A stretch of DNA of 5,749 nucleotides from Deltaproteobacteria bacterium (lineage in GTDB: Bacteria; Desulfobacterota; Desulfobacteria; Desulfobacterales; JAFDFH01), in contig JAFDFH010000180.1 of assembly GCA_019309945.1 (NCBI GenBank), positions 1 through 5,749 on the forward strand, written 5' to 3'. Below, piece by piece: positions 1-5,716 of the stretch (position 1 is its first letter; every line of letters begins with the position of its first letter). The notes beneath the pieces were generated by a model. It had not been told where the DNA came from, searched no databases, and saw only the letters and a list, made by a program, of their open reading frames with translations. A program made the translations under genes and the position numbers.

Positions 1-127
1 CGTTTATGATTATTTTCCTTGTAATCTCAAATTTATTTTGGTAACAATTTTTTGTTTATGATTCAAAGTCTTGGGGCTGGTTTTCTTCGCCGTAATTTTA
101 AAAGTAATCAATTGAAGGAAAAAAGTA

Positions 128-149
128 TTTGCACGACTTTATGTGCAAA
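128..149. repeat. Perfect 7-bp inverted repeat (TTTGCAC-N8-GTGCAAA) at the mreB ribosome-binding site
   Basis: TTTGCAC at 128-134 and GTGCAAA at 143-149 are perfect reverse complements around the 8-nt spacer GACTTTAT. The right arm runs into the AAAGGA Shine-Dalgarno-like sequence at 147-152, and the mreB ATG is 13 nt after the repeat. In DNA this has the size and symmetry of an operator for a dimeric regulator. In RNA it is a short hairpin that would cover the first bases of the ribosome-binding site. Both roles are inferred; only the symmetry is seen. Confidence 0.5.
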
Positions 150-159
150 GGATGAGGTG
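147..159 (+). promoter_or_regulatory. Ribosome-binding site of mreB
   Basis: AAAGGA at 147-152 ends 9 nt before the ATG at 162, a workable Shine-Dalgarno distance. A second purine-rich stretch, GAGGTG at 154-159, is only 2 nt from the ATG and is probably too close to be the main site. This supports the start at 162 over the in-frame ATG at 192, which has only a short AGGT before it. Confidence 0.6.
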
Positions 160-161
160 CC

Positions 162-1205
162 ATGTATTTATTTTTAGATAATATTTTAGGTATGTTCTCA
201 AGTGATCTTGCGATTGATCTCGGTACAGCCAATACACTCGTCTACGTGAAAGGCCGAGGGATCGTATTGAGTGAGCCATCGGTCGTTGCGGTGCGCACGG
301 ACAATCGTATGAAAAATCCTGTTTTAGCGGTTGGCCTTCAGGCTAAAAATATGCTCGGAAGGACTCCGGGGAATATCGTGGCGATCCGTCCCATGCGTGA
401 TGGCGTAATCGCTGATTTTGATGTGACTGAGCGGATGCTTCGGTATTTCATTGAGAAGGTGCACAACCGTCGCAGATTGCTCAGGCCTAGAATTATTATT
501 GCGGTTCCATCTGGAATTACACAGGTCGAAAAGCGCGCAGTCAAGGAATCTGCAGAATCTGCAGGGGCTCGCGAGGTATATCTGATTGAAGAGCCGATGG
601 CGGCAGCCATCGGAGCCGGCCTTCCGATTACAGAACCCACTTGCAATATGGTGATCGACATCGGGGGAGGCACTACCGAAGTGGCCGTGATTTCTCTGGC
701 AGGCATTGTTTACAGCCGATCGATGCGGGTGGCGGGAGATAAGATGGATTCTGCAATTATTCAGTACATCAAGCGAAAATACAACCTGTTGATTGGTGAG
801 AGGACGGCGGAGATTATCAAAACAACAATCGGCAATGCCTATCCGGATTTAGAAAACGTGGAAACGATTGAGGTGAAAGGAAGAGATCTGGTTTCGGGAA
901 TACCCAAAATTCTAGCCATTGATTCAGAGGAGATACGTGTCGCGATTTCCGAGCAAATCGATGCCATCCTGGAGACGACCAAAATAGCACTGGAACAAAC
1001 GCCGCCCGAATTGTCTGCCGATATTGTTGACCGAGGAATTGTATTAACAGGGGGTGGTGCGCTGTTAAAAAATCTGGACAAACTTCTTAAAGAGGAAACC
1101 GGCCTTCCCATAACCGTTACGGAAGATCCATTGTCCACCGTTGTAAAGGGGTGCGGCCAAGTCCTCGACAACATTGAAATCCTCAAACAAGTTGTAATTA
1201 CTTAA
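162..1205 (+). CDS. mreB: Rod shape-determining protein MreB (bacterial actin)
   Basis: MreB is the actin-like ATPase that polymerises into antiparallel filaments on the inner face of the cytoplasmic membrane and guides the elongasome. The 347 residues equal the length of E. coli MreB. Actin-fold motifs are in order: phosphate-1 loop DLGTANT (19-25), connect-1 with EEPMAAAIGAGLP (143-155), phosphate-2 loop DIGGGTTEV (166-174) and adenosine loop GIVLTGGGALLKNLD (292-306). Residues 101-110 (HNRRRLLRPR) fall where MreB has its membrane-contacting loop. The N-terminal 14 residues are hydrophobic with Asp6 and no Lys or Arg, unlike the basic amphipathic helix of E. coli MreB. The ATG at 162 is preferred because it has a Shine-Dalgarno and gives the family length; starting at 192 would remove the membrane-binding extension. 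It is first in the cluster, 4 bp before mreC. The paralogue Mbl is possible by sequence, but the mreCD context favours MreB. Confidence 0.97.
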   Translation: MYLFLDNILGMFSSDLAIDLGTANTLVYVKGRGIVLSEPSVVAVRTDNRMKNPVLAVGLQAKNMLGRTPGNIVAIRPMRDGVIADFDVTERMLRYFIEKVHNRRRLLRPRIIIAVPSGITQVEKRAVKESAESAGAREVYLIEEPMAAAIGAGLPITEPTCNMVIDIGGGTTEVAVISLAGIVYSRSMRVAGDKMDSAIIQYIKRKYNLLIGERTAEIIKTTIGNAYPDLENVETIEVKGRDLVSGIPKILAIDSEEIRVAISEQIDAILETTKIALEQTPPELSADIVDRGIVLTGGGALLKNLDKLLKEETGLPITVTEDPLSTVVKGCGQVLDNIEILKQVVIT

Positions 1206-1209
1206 TGGT

Positions 1210-2043
1210 ATGTTTTCAAAAAAGACGCTGATGATTGTTGGTATGGCTATACTGGCCGTAGTCAACATCGTCGTCCTTTCAGTTGCAAGCAACCGTTATG
1301 CTTCTTTGGGATCTGGGGGAATCGCTGTCGTTTTAGTTGCTCCTTTCCAGAAGGTGGTTACGAATTCGATTCGTTTTGCCGGTGAAATATGGGGCCACTA
1401 TTTTTTTCTTGTTTCAGCGGCAAAAGAGAATGATAACTTAAAGAAAGCTCTCAACCAGGCTACTGAAAAAAATAACGAGTTGAGTGAATTTGAAATTTCA
1501 AACCGTCGGCTCCGCAATTTATTGAACTTCCGTAAAACGGTACCCCACATGATCCTTTCGGCCGAATTGATCGGCAGGGATCCCTCGCCTTGGTTTAAGA
1601 CCATAATTATCGACAAAGGCAAAGCGGATGGCATAGCGAAAGGGTTCGCGGTGGTGGTGCCGGAAGGTATTGTCGGGCAGATCATTCATGTCTCGTATCA
1701 TTATTCCAAAGTACTGCTCATTATTGATTCAAATAGTGCTGTGGATGCGTTAGTGCAAAAGACCAGAGCACGCGGGGTGGTTAAAGGAGAACCAACGGGT
1801 CTTTGTTTTTTTGATTATGTATTGCGTAAGCATGAAATCAATGTTGGGGACACAGTTGTTTCTTCCGGATTGGACGGTGTATATCCAAAGGGGTTACGGA
1901 TTGGACACATTTCAGAAGTTGTCAGGCGTGACTCGGATATTTTTCAGGAGATTACGCTTGTACCATTTGTTGGCTTTGAAACATTGGAAGAAGTTTTAAT
2001 TATCACGAACCCGCCAAATGAAGATTTTGAGAGCCACCGATGA
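1210..2043 (+). CDS. mreC: Rod shape-determining protein MreC
   Basis: MreC is a bitopic inner-membrane protein whose periplasmic part assembles and binds PBP2, switching the RodA-PBP2 synthase toward its active state. The 277-residue protein shows a short cytoplasmic MFSKKT, one transmembrane helix (about 7-25), a charged helical, coiled-coil-like segment (about 70-108) and the beta-rich MreC domain (about 110-267). Family-typical blocks are IGRDPSPWFKTIIIDKGKADG (from residue 121) and GVYPKGLRIGHI (223-234). There is no Pro-rich C-terminal tail of the kind seen in some MreC proteins. The ATG at 1210 follows the mreB stop by 4 bp without a recognisable Shine-Dalgarno, so translation is probably coupled to mreB. 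Met8 (ATG at 1231) is an in-frame alternative, but starting there would lose the positive charges expected on the cytoplasmic side. The gene ends in a 4-bp ATGA overlap with mreD. Confidence 0.96.
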   Translation: MFSKKTLMIVGMAILAVVNIVVLSVASNRYASLGSGGIAVVLVAPFQKVVTNSIRFAGEIWGHYFFLVSAAKENDNLKKALNQATEKNNELSEFEISNRRLRNLLNFRKTVPHMILSAELIGRDPSPWFKTIIIDKGKADGIAKGFAVVVPEGIVGQIIHVSYHYSKVLLIIDSNSAVDALVQKTRARGVVKGEPTGLCFFDYVLRKHEINVGDTVVSSGLDGVYPKGLRIGHISEVVRRDSDIFQEITLVPFVGFETLEEVLIITNPPNEDFESHR

Positions 2044-2558
2044 CCCAGTGCTTGTATATCTGCATCTGTCTTGGCATGATAATCTTCCAGTCAGCCATTA
2101 TGCCCCATATCCCGTTGTTCGACAGCTTCTATGACTTACTCATCCCTTTTATTGTTTACATCGGTCTTTTTCGTACGTTCCATGAAGGCTTGGCGGTTAT
2201 AATTCTTTTCGGATTCGTAATGGACAACCTTAGCGGAGGTCCTTTAGGGTTGTATATAACTTCATATTTTTGGATATTCATCACTGCAAGGTGGATAATA
2301 AAATTATTTCATGCGCGCCATACACTGATTTTGCTATTCGTTGTGGCCGCCGGAGTGTTAATGCAGAATTTAATTTTTATCGGTAGTTTAGCTATAATAA
2401 CACAAGGCTCCAAGTTTTCTGAATCCGCCATCAAGATTGTATCCACGCAAGTTCTTTGGGCAATGATCACAGGCCCTTTATTCCTGATATTTTTTGATTT
2501 TGCTCATCAACGCTGGGATAAATGGCTGGATCGCTTAAAAGCTGAAAGAGACAGGTAA
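2040..2558 (+). CDS. mreD: Rod shape-determining protein MreD
   Basis: MreD is a small polytopic inner-membrane protein of the elongasome that works with MreC. Its biochemical role is less clear, and it is thought to balance MreC activation of PBP2. The 172 residues are mostly hydrophobic, with membrane segments near 4-21, 31-48, 50-61, 66-83, 95-119 and 134-153 (five or six by eye), and a charged cytoplasmic tail (RWDKWLDRLKAERDR, 158-172). The block GFVMDNLSGGPLGLY (58-72) matches the most recognisable MreD motif, an Asp followed by a Pro-Leu-Gly before a helix. The ATG overlaps the mreC stop as ATGA, with a modest GAGAG (2029-2033) 6 nt upstream, indicating coupled translation. MreD diverges strongly between species, so the assignment rests on size, topology, this motif and position between mreC and mrdA. 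Confidence 0.93.
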   Translation: MTQCLYICICLGMIIFQSAIMPHIPLFDSFYDLLIPFIVYIGLFRTFHEGLAVIILFGFVMDNLSGGPLGLYITSYFWIFITARWIIKLFHARHTLILLFVVAAGVLMQNLIFIGSLAIITQGSKFSESAIKIVSTQVLWAMITGPLFLIFFDFAHQRWDKWLDRLKAERDR

Positions 2559-2564
2559 AAAGGC

Positions 2565-4415
2565 ATGGCCGAATACCTAAAATCCGCAGACAGCGATTGG
2601 TACAGATTGCGTTTAATCGGGGCCATATTGTGCGTCATGGTGGCGTTTGTTGTCCTTTTTTTACGTTTGTTTTACCTCCAGGTAATTAATGGTGAGGAGC
2701 TCAGACGGCTTTCTGAAAACAACTGTATACGGCTGCAAAGCATCGATCCGCCGCGAGGGTTGGTTTTTGATCGCAATGGAAAATTATTGGTGGACAATCG
2801 CGCTTCCTTTGATCTGAGTATTATATTGAGAGACGCCAAGCCGATCGAGGATACCGTTAAAAAATTATCACGATATACTAAAGCTTCATCTGAGGAAATT
2901 CAGTCAAAGATCACACGGAGTAAGGGGACTTCAAACTATAAACCGGTTCCGTTAAAACAGGATATTGGGCGAAATGTATTGGCAGCTATTGAAGTTCATA
3001 AATATGACCTGCCCGGTGTTTGCATTGATGTAAAACCCCGTCGACATTACATTAATAAACGGAGCGCGGCGCACCTTATCGGCTATTTGAGTGAAATAAA
3101 TCCCGGCGAGCTTAAATCCGGGAAATATCCGGATTGCAAACAGGGCGATTTCATCGGGAAGTTTGGTGCCGAAAAAGCGTACGAGCAATATTTACGGGGC
3201 CAGCGGGGGGGGCGTCAGGTCGAGGTGAATGCCACCGGCCAGGTTGTTAGAATTCTGAACGCGGTGGATACCCGGCCGGGTTTTGATATTTATTTAACCA
3301 TTGATCAATTATTGCAGAAACAGGCTGAAGAACTTTTAGATGGTGTGGCAGGTGCTGTGGTTGCCATGGAACCGGGGACAGGACGACTGCTTGCCATGGC
3401 AAGCAGTCCCTCTTTTGATCAAAATGATTTTGTTAGCGGTATGTCCCATGAGAAATGGGACGCTCTTATTTCTAATCCGTTAAAACCTATGTCAAACAAG
3501 GCTGTGCAGGGAGAATACCCGCCCGCATCAACCTTCAAAATTGTAACGGCCATTGCCGGTTTAGAGGAAGGGGTAATCGATGAAGACACCACAATTTTCT
3601 GCCCGGGATTTTATAAATTTGGCAATCGTGTTTATCAGTGCTGGAAAAAAGGCGGGCACGGCAGTGTCAATGTTATAAGCGCACTGGCCGAATCATGTGA
3701 TTGCTTTTTTTATCAGGTGGGTCAAAAATTGGGTGTCGATCGGCTGGCATGGTATGCAAAGGCCTTTGGTCTTGGATCACCTACCGGAATCAATCTTGAT
3801 CATGAAGCGCCGGGTTTGGTCCCGACGGCGGCCTGGAAAAAACGCCATACCGGTATTTCATGGCAGGCCGGCGAAACCCTTTCGGTTGCCATCGGGCAGG
3901 GATTTAACCTTGTCACCCCTTTACAGATGGCGGGACTGATATCTGCGGTTGGCAATGGGGGCGATAGATATCGACCGTTGATTCTAAAAAAAATCGTGAC
4001 AAGTGCAGGTAAGGTTGTTCGTGAAGGCGAAACGCAGGTTGTCGGAAAATTGCCGGCCAGTCCGAAAACATTGGAGCTTGTTCGAAAAGGGCTATGGGAG
4101 GTGGTGAACGGAAGCAAAGGAACGGCACGAGGAGTCCGTGTTGCCGGTATCGATATCAGTGGGAAAACAGGTACAGCTCAGATATTTAGCCGCAAAACGG
4201 ATGAAGTCGAACGTGAAGAGGACATCGCCGCGCATTTAAAATCCCATGCTTGGTTCGTGGCCTATGCACCTTCTGACGACCCCGTGATAGCCGTTGCCGT
4301 TATGGTGGAACATGGTGAACATGGGTCGAGTACGGCGGGGCCAATTGCCAGAGAACTGATCCGGACGTATCTGAATAATGAGCCCGGATCGAAACACATT
4401 GTCAGCCGGCAATGA
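2565..4415 (+). CDS. mrdA: Penicillin-binding protein 2 (elongasome D,D-transpeptidase)
   Basis: PBP2 is the class B penicillin-binding protein that crosslinks new peptidoglycan during elongation, in complex with RodA. The 616 residues (E. coli PBP2 has 633) show a cytoplasmic N-terminus, one transmembrane helix (about 17-39), a periplasmic pedestal or dimerisation domain starting with RGLVFDRNG (64-72) and including the RRHYINKRSAAHLIGYL region (159-175), then the transpeptidase domain (about 260-603). Catalytic motifs are complete: STFK with nucleophile Ser322 and Lys325, SCD (377-379) as the SxN/SxD motif, and KTG (534-536). Cys346, Cys359, His365 and Cys378 line up with the metal site reported for E. 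coli PBP2. The ATG is 6 bp after the mreD stop. AAAAGG (2558-2563) is only 1 nt from it, with ACAGG (2551-2555) further off, so coupling is likely. The stop is a tandem in-frame TGA TAA. A perfect 24-bp palindrome lies within codons 274-282. Confidence 0.97.
   Translation: MAEYLKSADSDWYRLRLIGAILCVMVAFVVLFLRLFYLQVINGEELRRLSENNCIRLQSIDPPRGLVFDRNGKLLVDNRASFDLSIILRDAKPIEDTVKKLSRYTKASSEEIQSKITRSKGTSNYKPVPLKQDIGRNVLAAIEVHKYDLPGVCIDVKPRRHYINKRSAAHLIGYLSEINPGELKSGKYPDCKQGDFIGKFGAEKAYEQYLRGQRGGRQVEVNATGQVVRILNAVDTRPGFDIYLTIDQLLQKQAEELLDGVAGAVVAMEPGTGRLLAMASSPSFDQNDFVSGMSHEKWDALISNPLKPMSNKAVQGEYPPASTFKIVTAIAGLEEGVIDEDTTIFCPGFYKFGNRVYQCWKKGGHGSVNVISALAESCDCFFYQVGQKLGVDRLAWYAKAFGLGSPTGINLDHEAPGLVPTAAWKKRHTGISWQAGETLSVAIGQGFNLVTPLQMAGLISAVGNGGDRYRPLILKKIVTSAGKVVREGETQVVGKLPASPKTLELVRKGLWEVVNGSKGTARGVRVAGIDISGKTGTAQIFSRKTDEVEREEDIAAHLKSHAWFVAYAPSDDPVIAVAVMVEHGEHGSSTAGPIARELIRTYLNNEPGSKHIVSRQ
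3385..3408. repeat. Perfect 24-bp palindrome inside mrdA
   Basis: The half-site GACTGCTTGCCA is followed directly by its exact reverse complement, centred between 3396 and 3397 on an NcoI-like CCATGG. GG at 3381-3382 and CC at 3409-3410 extend the pairing if AC at 3383-3384 bulges out. As RNA it gives a 10-bp stem closed by a CATG tetraloop. It encodes RLLAMASS at the start of the transpeptidase domain, a region whose protein sequence is conserved, so part of the symmetry may come from codon choice. No function is known to me. Confidence 0.9.
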
Positions 4416-4515
4416 TAAAAAAAAGATGAACGGAACGGTATGAAACTCATAAATCGAAACCCGGGAAGCGGCACTCTGGTTTTTTCCAGTATCCGTCGTC
4501 AGGAGTGAAGCGACC
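4416..4515 (+). other. mrdA-rodA spacer with a possible 22-codon upstream open frame
   Basis: This 100-bp stretch is the only sizeable gap within the cluster. It starts with TAA and an A8 run directly after the mrdA stop. An open frame of 22 codons runs from ATG 4440 to a TGA at 4506-4508, preceded by GGAACGG (4432-4438), and its stop abuts the rodA Shine-Dalgarno AGGAG (4501-4505). A short CTGG-T6-CCAG inverted repeat sits at 4476-4489. I see no convincing terminator or sigma-70 promoter. The rodA reading frame is open back to 4453 but has no ATG, GTG or TTG there, so the gap is not a mis-called rodA start. Confidence 0.5.
4501..4505 (+). promoter_or_regulatory. Shine-Dalgarno of rodA
   Basis: AGGAG ends 10 nt before the ATG at 4516 and is the cleanest Shine-Dalgarno sequence in the window. 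Together with the absence of any other in-frame start upstream, it fixes the rodA start. Confidence 0.7.
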
Positions 4516-5616
4516 ATGTTTGATCGACGGCTTATACAATGCTTTGATTGGGGTTTATTCGGTCTGACCCTCCTCCTCGGTGCCCTGGGGCTTGTTGCCG
4601 TATACAGTGCCGTGACGCCAGGTATTGCGCCACAAAAAATACTCTACCTTAAACAATGGATTTGGTATGGTGTGGGATTGACGGCAATGGTTATTTCTTT
4701 CCTGGTTAATTACAAGATTTTGTATCGATTGGCGCACCCCATTTATGTCGTATCGATTATCCTTTTAATTTGTGTTTTATTTTTTGGGAAATATGTTGGC
4801 GGATCGAGGCGTTGGCTGATAATGGGACCTGTTTCAGTTCAACCGTCGGAGCTGGTCAAACTCGCTGTTATAATTGCTTTGGCCCGGCACTACTCAGAGC
4901 TTGTCAATATAAAAGGACTTACATTGCGCCAGCTTTTCATCCCCATGATATTGACGATTATCCCTTTTATTTTGATCGTAAAACAACCGGATCTTGGAAC
5001 AGCTATGCTGATTCTTTTGATTTCTGCTTCAATGATGGTTTTTGCAAAAATTGAAAGGCGCTCATTTGGTTATATTATTGCCGCCGGTTCGATAGCGATT
5101 CCCACCGTATGGTTTTTTTTGAAAGGATATCAGAAGCAAAGAATACTATCATTTTTTAATCCGGATCATGATCCCCTGGGAGCCGGCTACCATATTATCC
5201 AATCCAAGATTGCCATTGGCTCGGGCATGATTTCCGGGAAGGGATTTCTAAAAGGAACGCAAAATGCCCTTAATTTTTTACCTGAACAGCATACGGACTT
5301 CATATTTTCAGTTCTAGCCGAAGAATGGGGTTTCATGGGTTCGGTGGCCATTCTTTTTATTTTTTTTGCTATCATTATATGGGGCTTGAATATCGCACTC
5401 AAATGCAGGGATCCATTTGGTACAATTCTTTCAGTTGGTATTACGGCGATAATATTTTGGCAGGTTTTTATCAATGTAGGAATGGTGATGGGGCTGATGC
5501 CGGTTGTGGGTGTCCCGTTGCCGTTTATCAGCTACGGCGGTTCATCGGTTTGTACGATGATGATTTGTATTGGGATCTTGCTGAATATTAGTATGAGACG
5601 GTTTATGTTTGAATAA
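4516..5616 (+). CDS. rodA: Peptidoglycan glycosyltransferase RodA (SEDS family)
   Basis: RodA is the SEDS-family polymerase that joins lipid II disaccharides into glycan strands in the inner membrane, in complex with PBP2. The 366 residues are near the family's usual size of about 370 and are dominated by hydrophobic helices, consistent with the ten-helix SEDS fold. Family motifs are GSRRWL (96-101) with QPSELVK (109-115), QPDLGTA (157-163), LPEQHTDFIFSVLAEE (255-270) and PVVGVPLPFISYGGSS (329-344). Asp261 in the HTD motif corresponds to the essential catalytic Asp of SEDS proteins (Asp262 in E. coli RodA). FtsW is the main alternative, but the adjacent elongation PBP2 and mreBCD indicate RodA. 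It follows mrdA after 100 bp with its own Shine-Dalgarno, so its translation is probably less dependent on mrdA than the other genes are on their neighbours. Confidence 0.97.
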   Translation: MFDRRLIQCFDWGLFGLTLLLGALGLVAVYSAVTPGIAPQKILYLKQWIWYGVGLTAMVISFLVNYKILYRLAHPIYVVSIILLICVLFFGKYVGGSRRWLIMGPVSVQPSELVKLAVIIALARHYSELVNIKGLTLRQLFIPMILTIIPFILIVKQPDLGTAMLILLISASMMVFAKIERRSFGYIIAAGSIAIPTVWFFLKGYQKQRILSFFNPDHDPLGAGYHIIQSKIAIGSGMISGKGFLKGTQNALNFLPEQHTDFIFSVLAEEWGFMGSVAILFIFFAIIIWGLNIALKCRDPFGTILSVGITAIIFWQVFINVGMVMGLMPVVGVPLPFISYGGSSVCTMMICIGILLNISMRRFMFE

Positions 5617-5665
5617 GAGACCTTTGTAGAACGCCTCCTTTTACCCGCTTTTTTGCGCCAGACCC

Positions 5666-5716
5666 AAGTTTTAATTCTCGACATACGCAAGGTATGCATG
5701 GGATTAAAATTTTTAT
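5666..5716 (+). terminator. Possible intrinsic terminator or palindromic repeat after rodA
   Basis: A long hairpin can be drawn 50 nt after the rodA stop. Bases 5666-5678 pair with 5700-5712, with a core of TTTTAAT (5669-5675) against ATTAAAA (5703-5709) and three G-U pairs at the edges. A symmetric 3x3 internal loop follows, then CATAC (5682-5686) pairs with GTATG (5692-5696) around the loop GCAAG. A T5 run (5710-5714) overlaps the end of the 3' arm. The lower stem is AT-rich, so termination would be weak unless helped. The symmetry could instead mark a dispersed intergenic repeat. Nothing else gene-like is seen between 5617 and the end of the window. Confidence 0.45.

Larger units (their letters stand above)
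1..161 (+). promoter_or_regulatory. AT-rich leader upstream of mreB, presumed to carry the operon promoter
   Basis: No coding region is supported here on either strand. As the only untranslated stretch before the first gene of the cluster it is the expected promoter location, but I find no strong sigma-70 promoter. TATGAT occurs twice (5-10 and 57-62) within a repeated GTTTATGATT. The second copy matches a -10 box at five of six positions but has only AT-rich sequence, not a TTGACA-like box, 16-18 bp upstream. A TTGTAA (19-24) and TAACAA (42-47) pair with 17-bp spacing is also weak. The promoter could lie outside the window, or these genes could continue a transcript that began further upstream. 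Confidence 0.4.

Noticed and set aside
19..47. TTGTAA and TAACAA as a sigma-70 promoter for mreB
   Set aside because: The spacing is right at 17 bp, but the -10 box matches only three of six positions, which is expected by chance in AT-rich DNA.
77..92. Sigma-54-type promoter around GCTGGTTTTCTTCGCC
   Set aside because: The GG and GC elements are 8 bp apart instead of the required 10, and the rest of the consensus is missing.
546..563. Tandem 9-bp repeat GAATCTGCA in mreB
   Set aside because: It encodes ESAESA within the conserved region before the connect-1 motif, where MreB proteins normally have a similar ESA-type sequence. It is not a separate element.
609..628. Inverted repeat ATCGGA-N8-TCCGAT in mreB
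   Set aside because: Six-bp arms around an 8-nt spacer in conserved coding sequence (AIGAGLPI) are readily explained by chance and codon constraint.
338..706. Minus-strand open frame of 122 codons inside mreB
   Set aside because: It lies entirely antisense to the most conserved part of mreB, has no domain-like features, and its Ser/Arg-rich composition is typical of the reverse strand of a coding region.
3270..3284. Twelve-bp palindrome ACCCGGCCGGGT followed by TTT as an internal terminator in mrdA
   Set aside because: A 12-bp palindrome is expected about once in a window this size. The RNA stem would be only four base pairs and the T-run is short.
3800..4117. Minus-strand open frame of 105 codons inside mrdA
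   Set aside because: It is a reverse-strand shadow of the transpeptidase domain with no recognisable motif or ribosome-binding site that would outweigh the sense gene.
4770..5054. Plus-strand open frame of 94 codons inside rodA in another frame
   Set aside because: It is nested in rodA, whose own frame has all SEDS motifs. The alternative product looks like an out-of-frame reading of membrane-helix codons.
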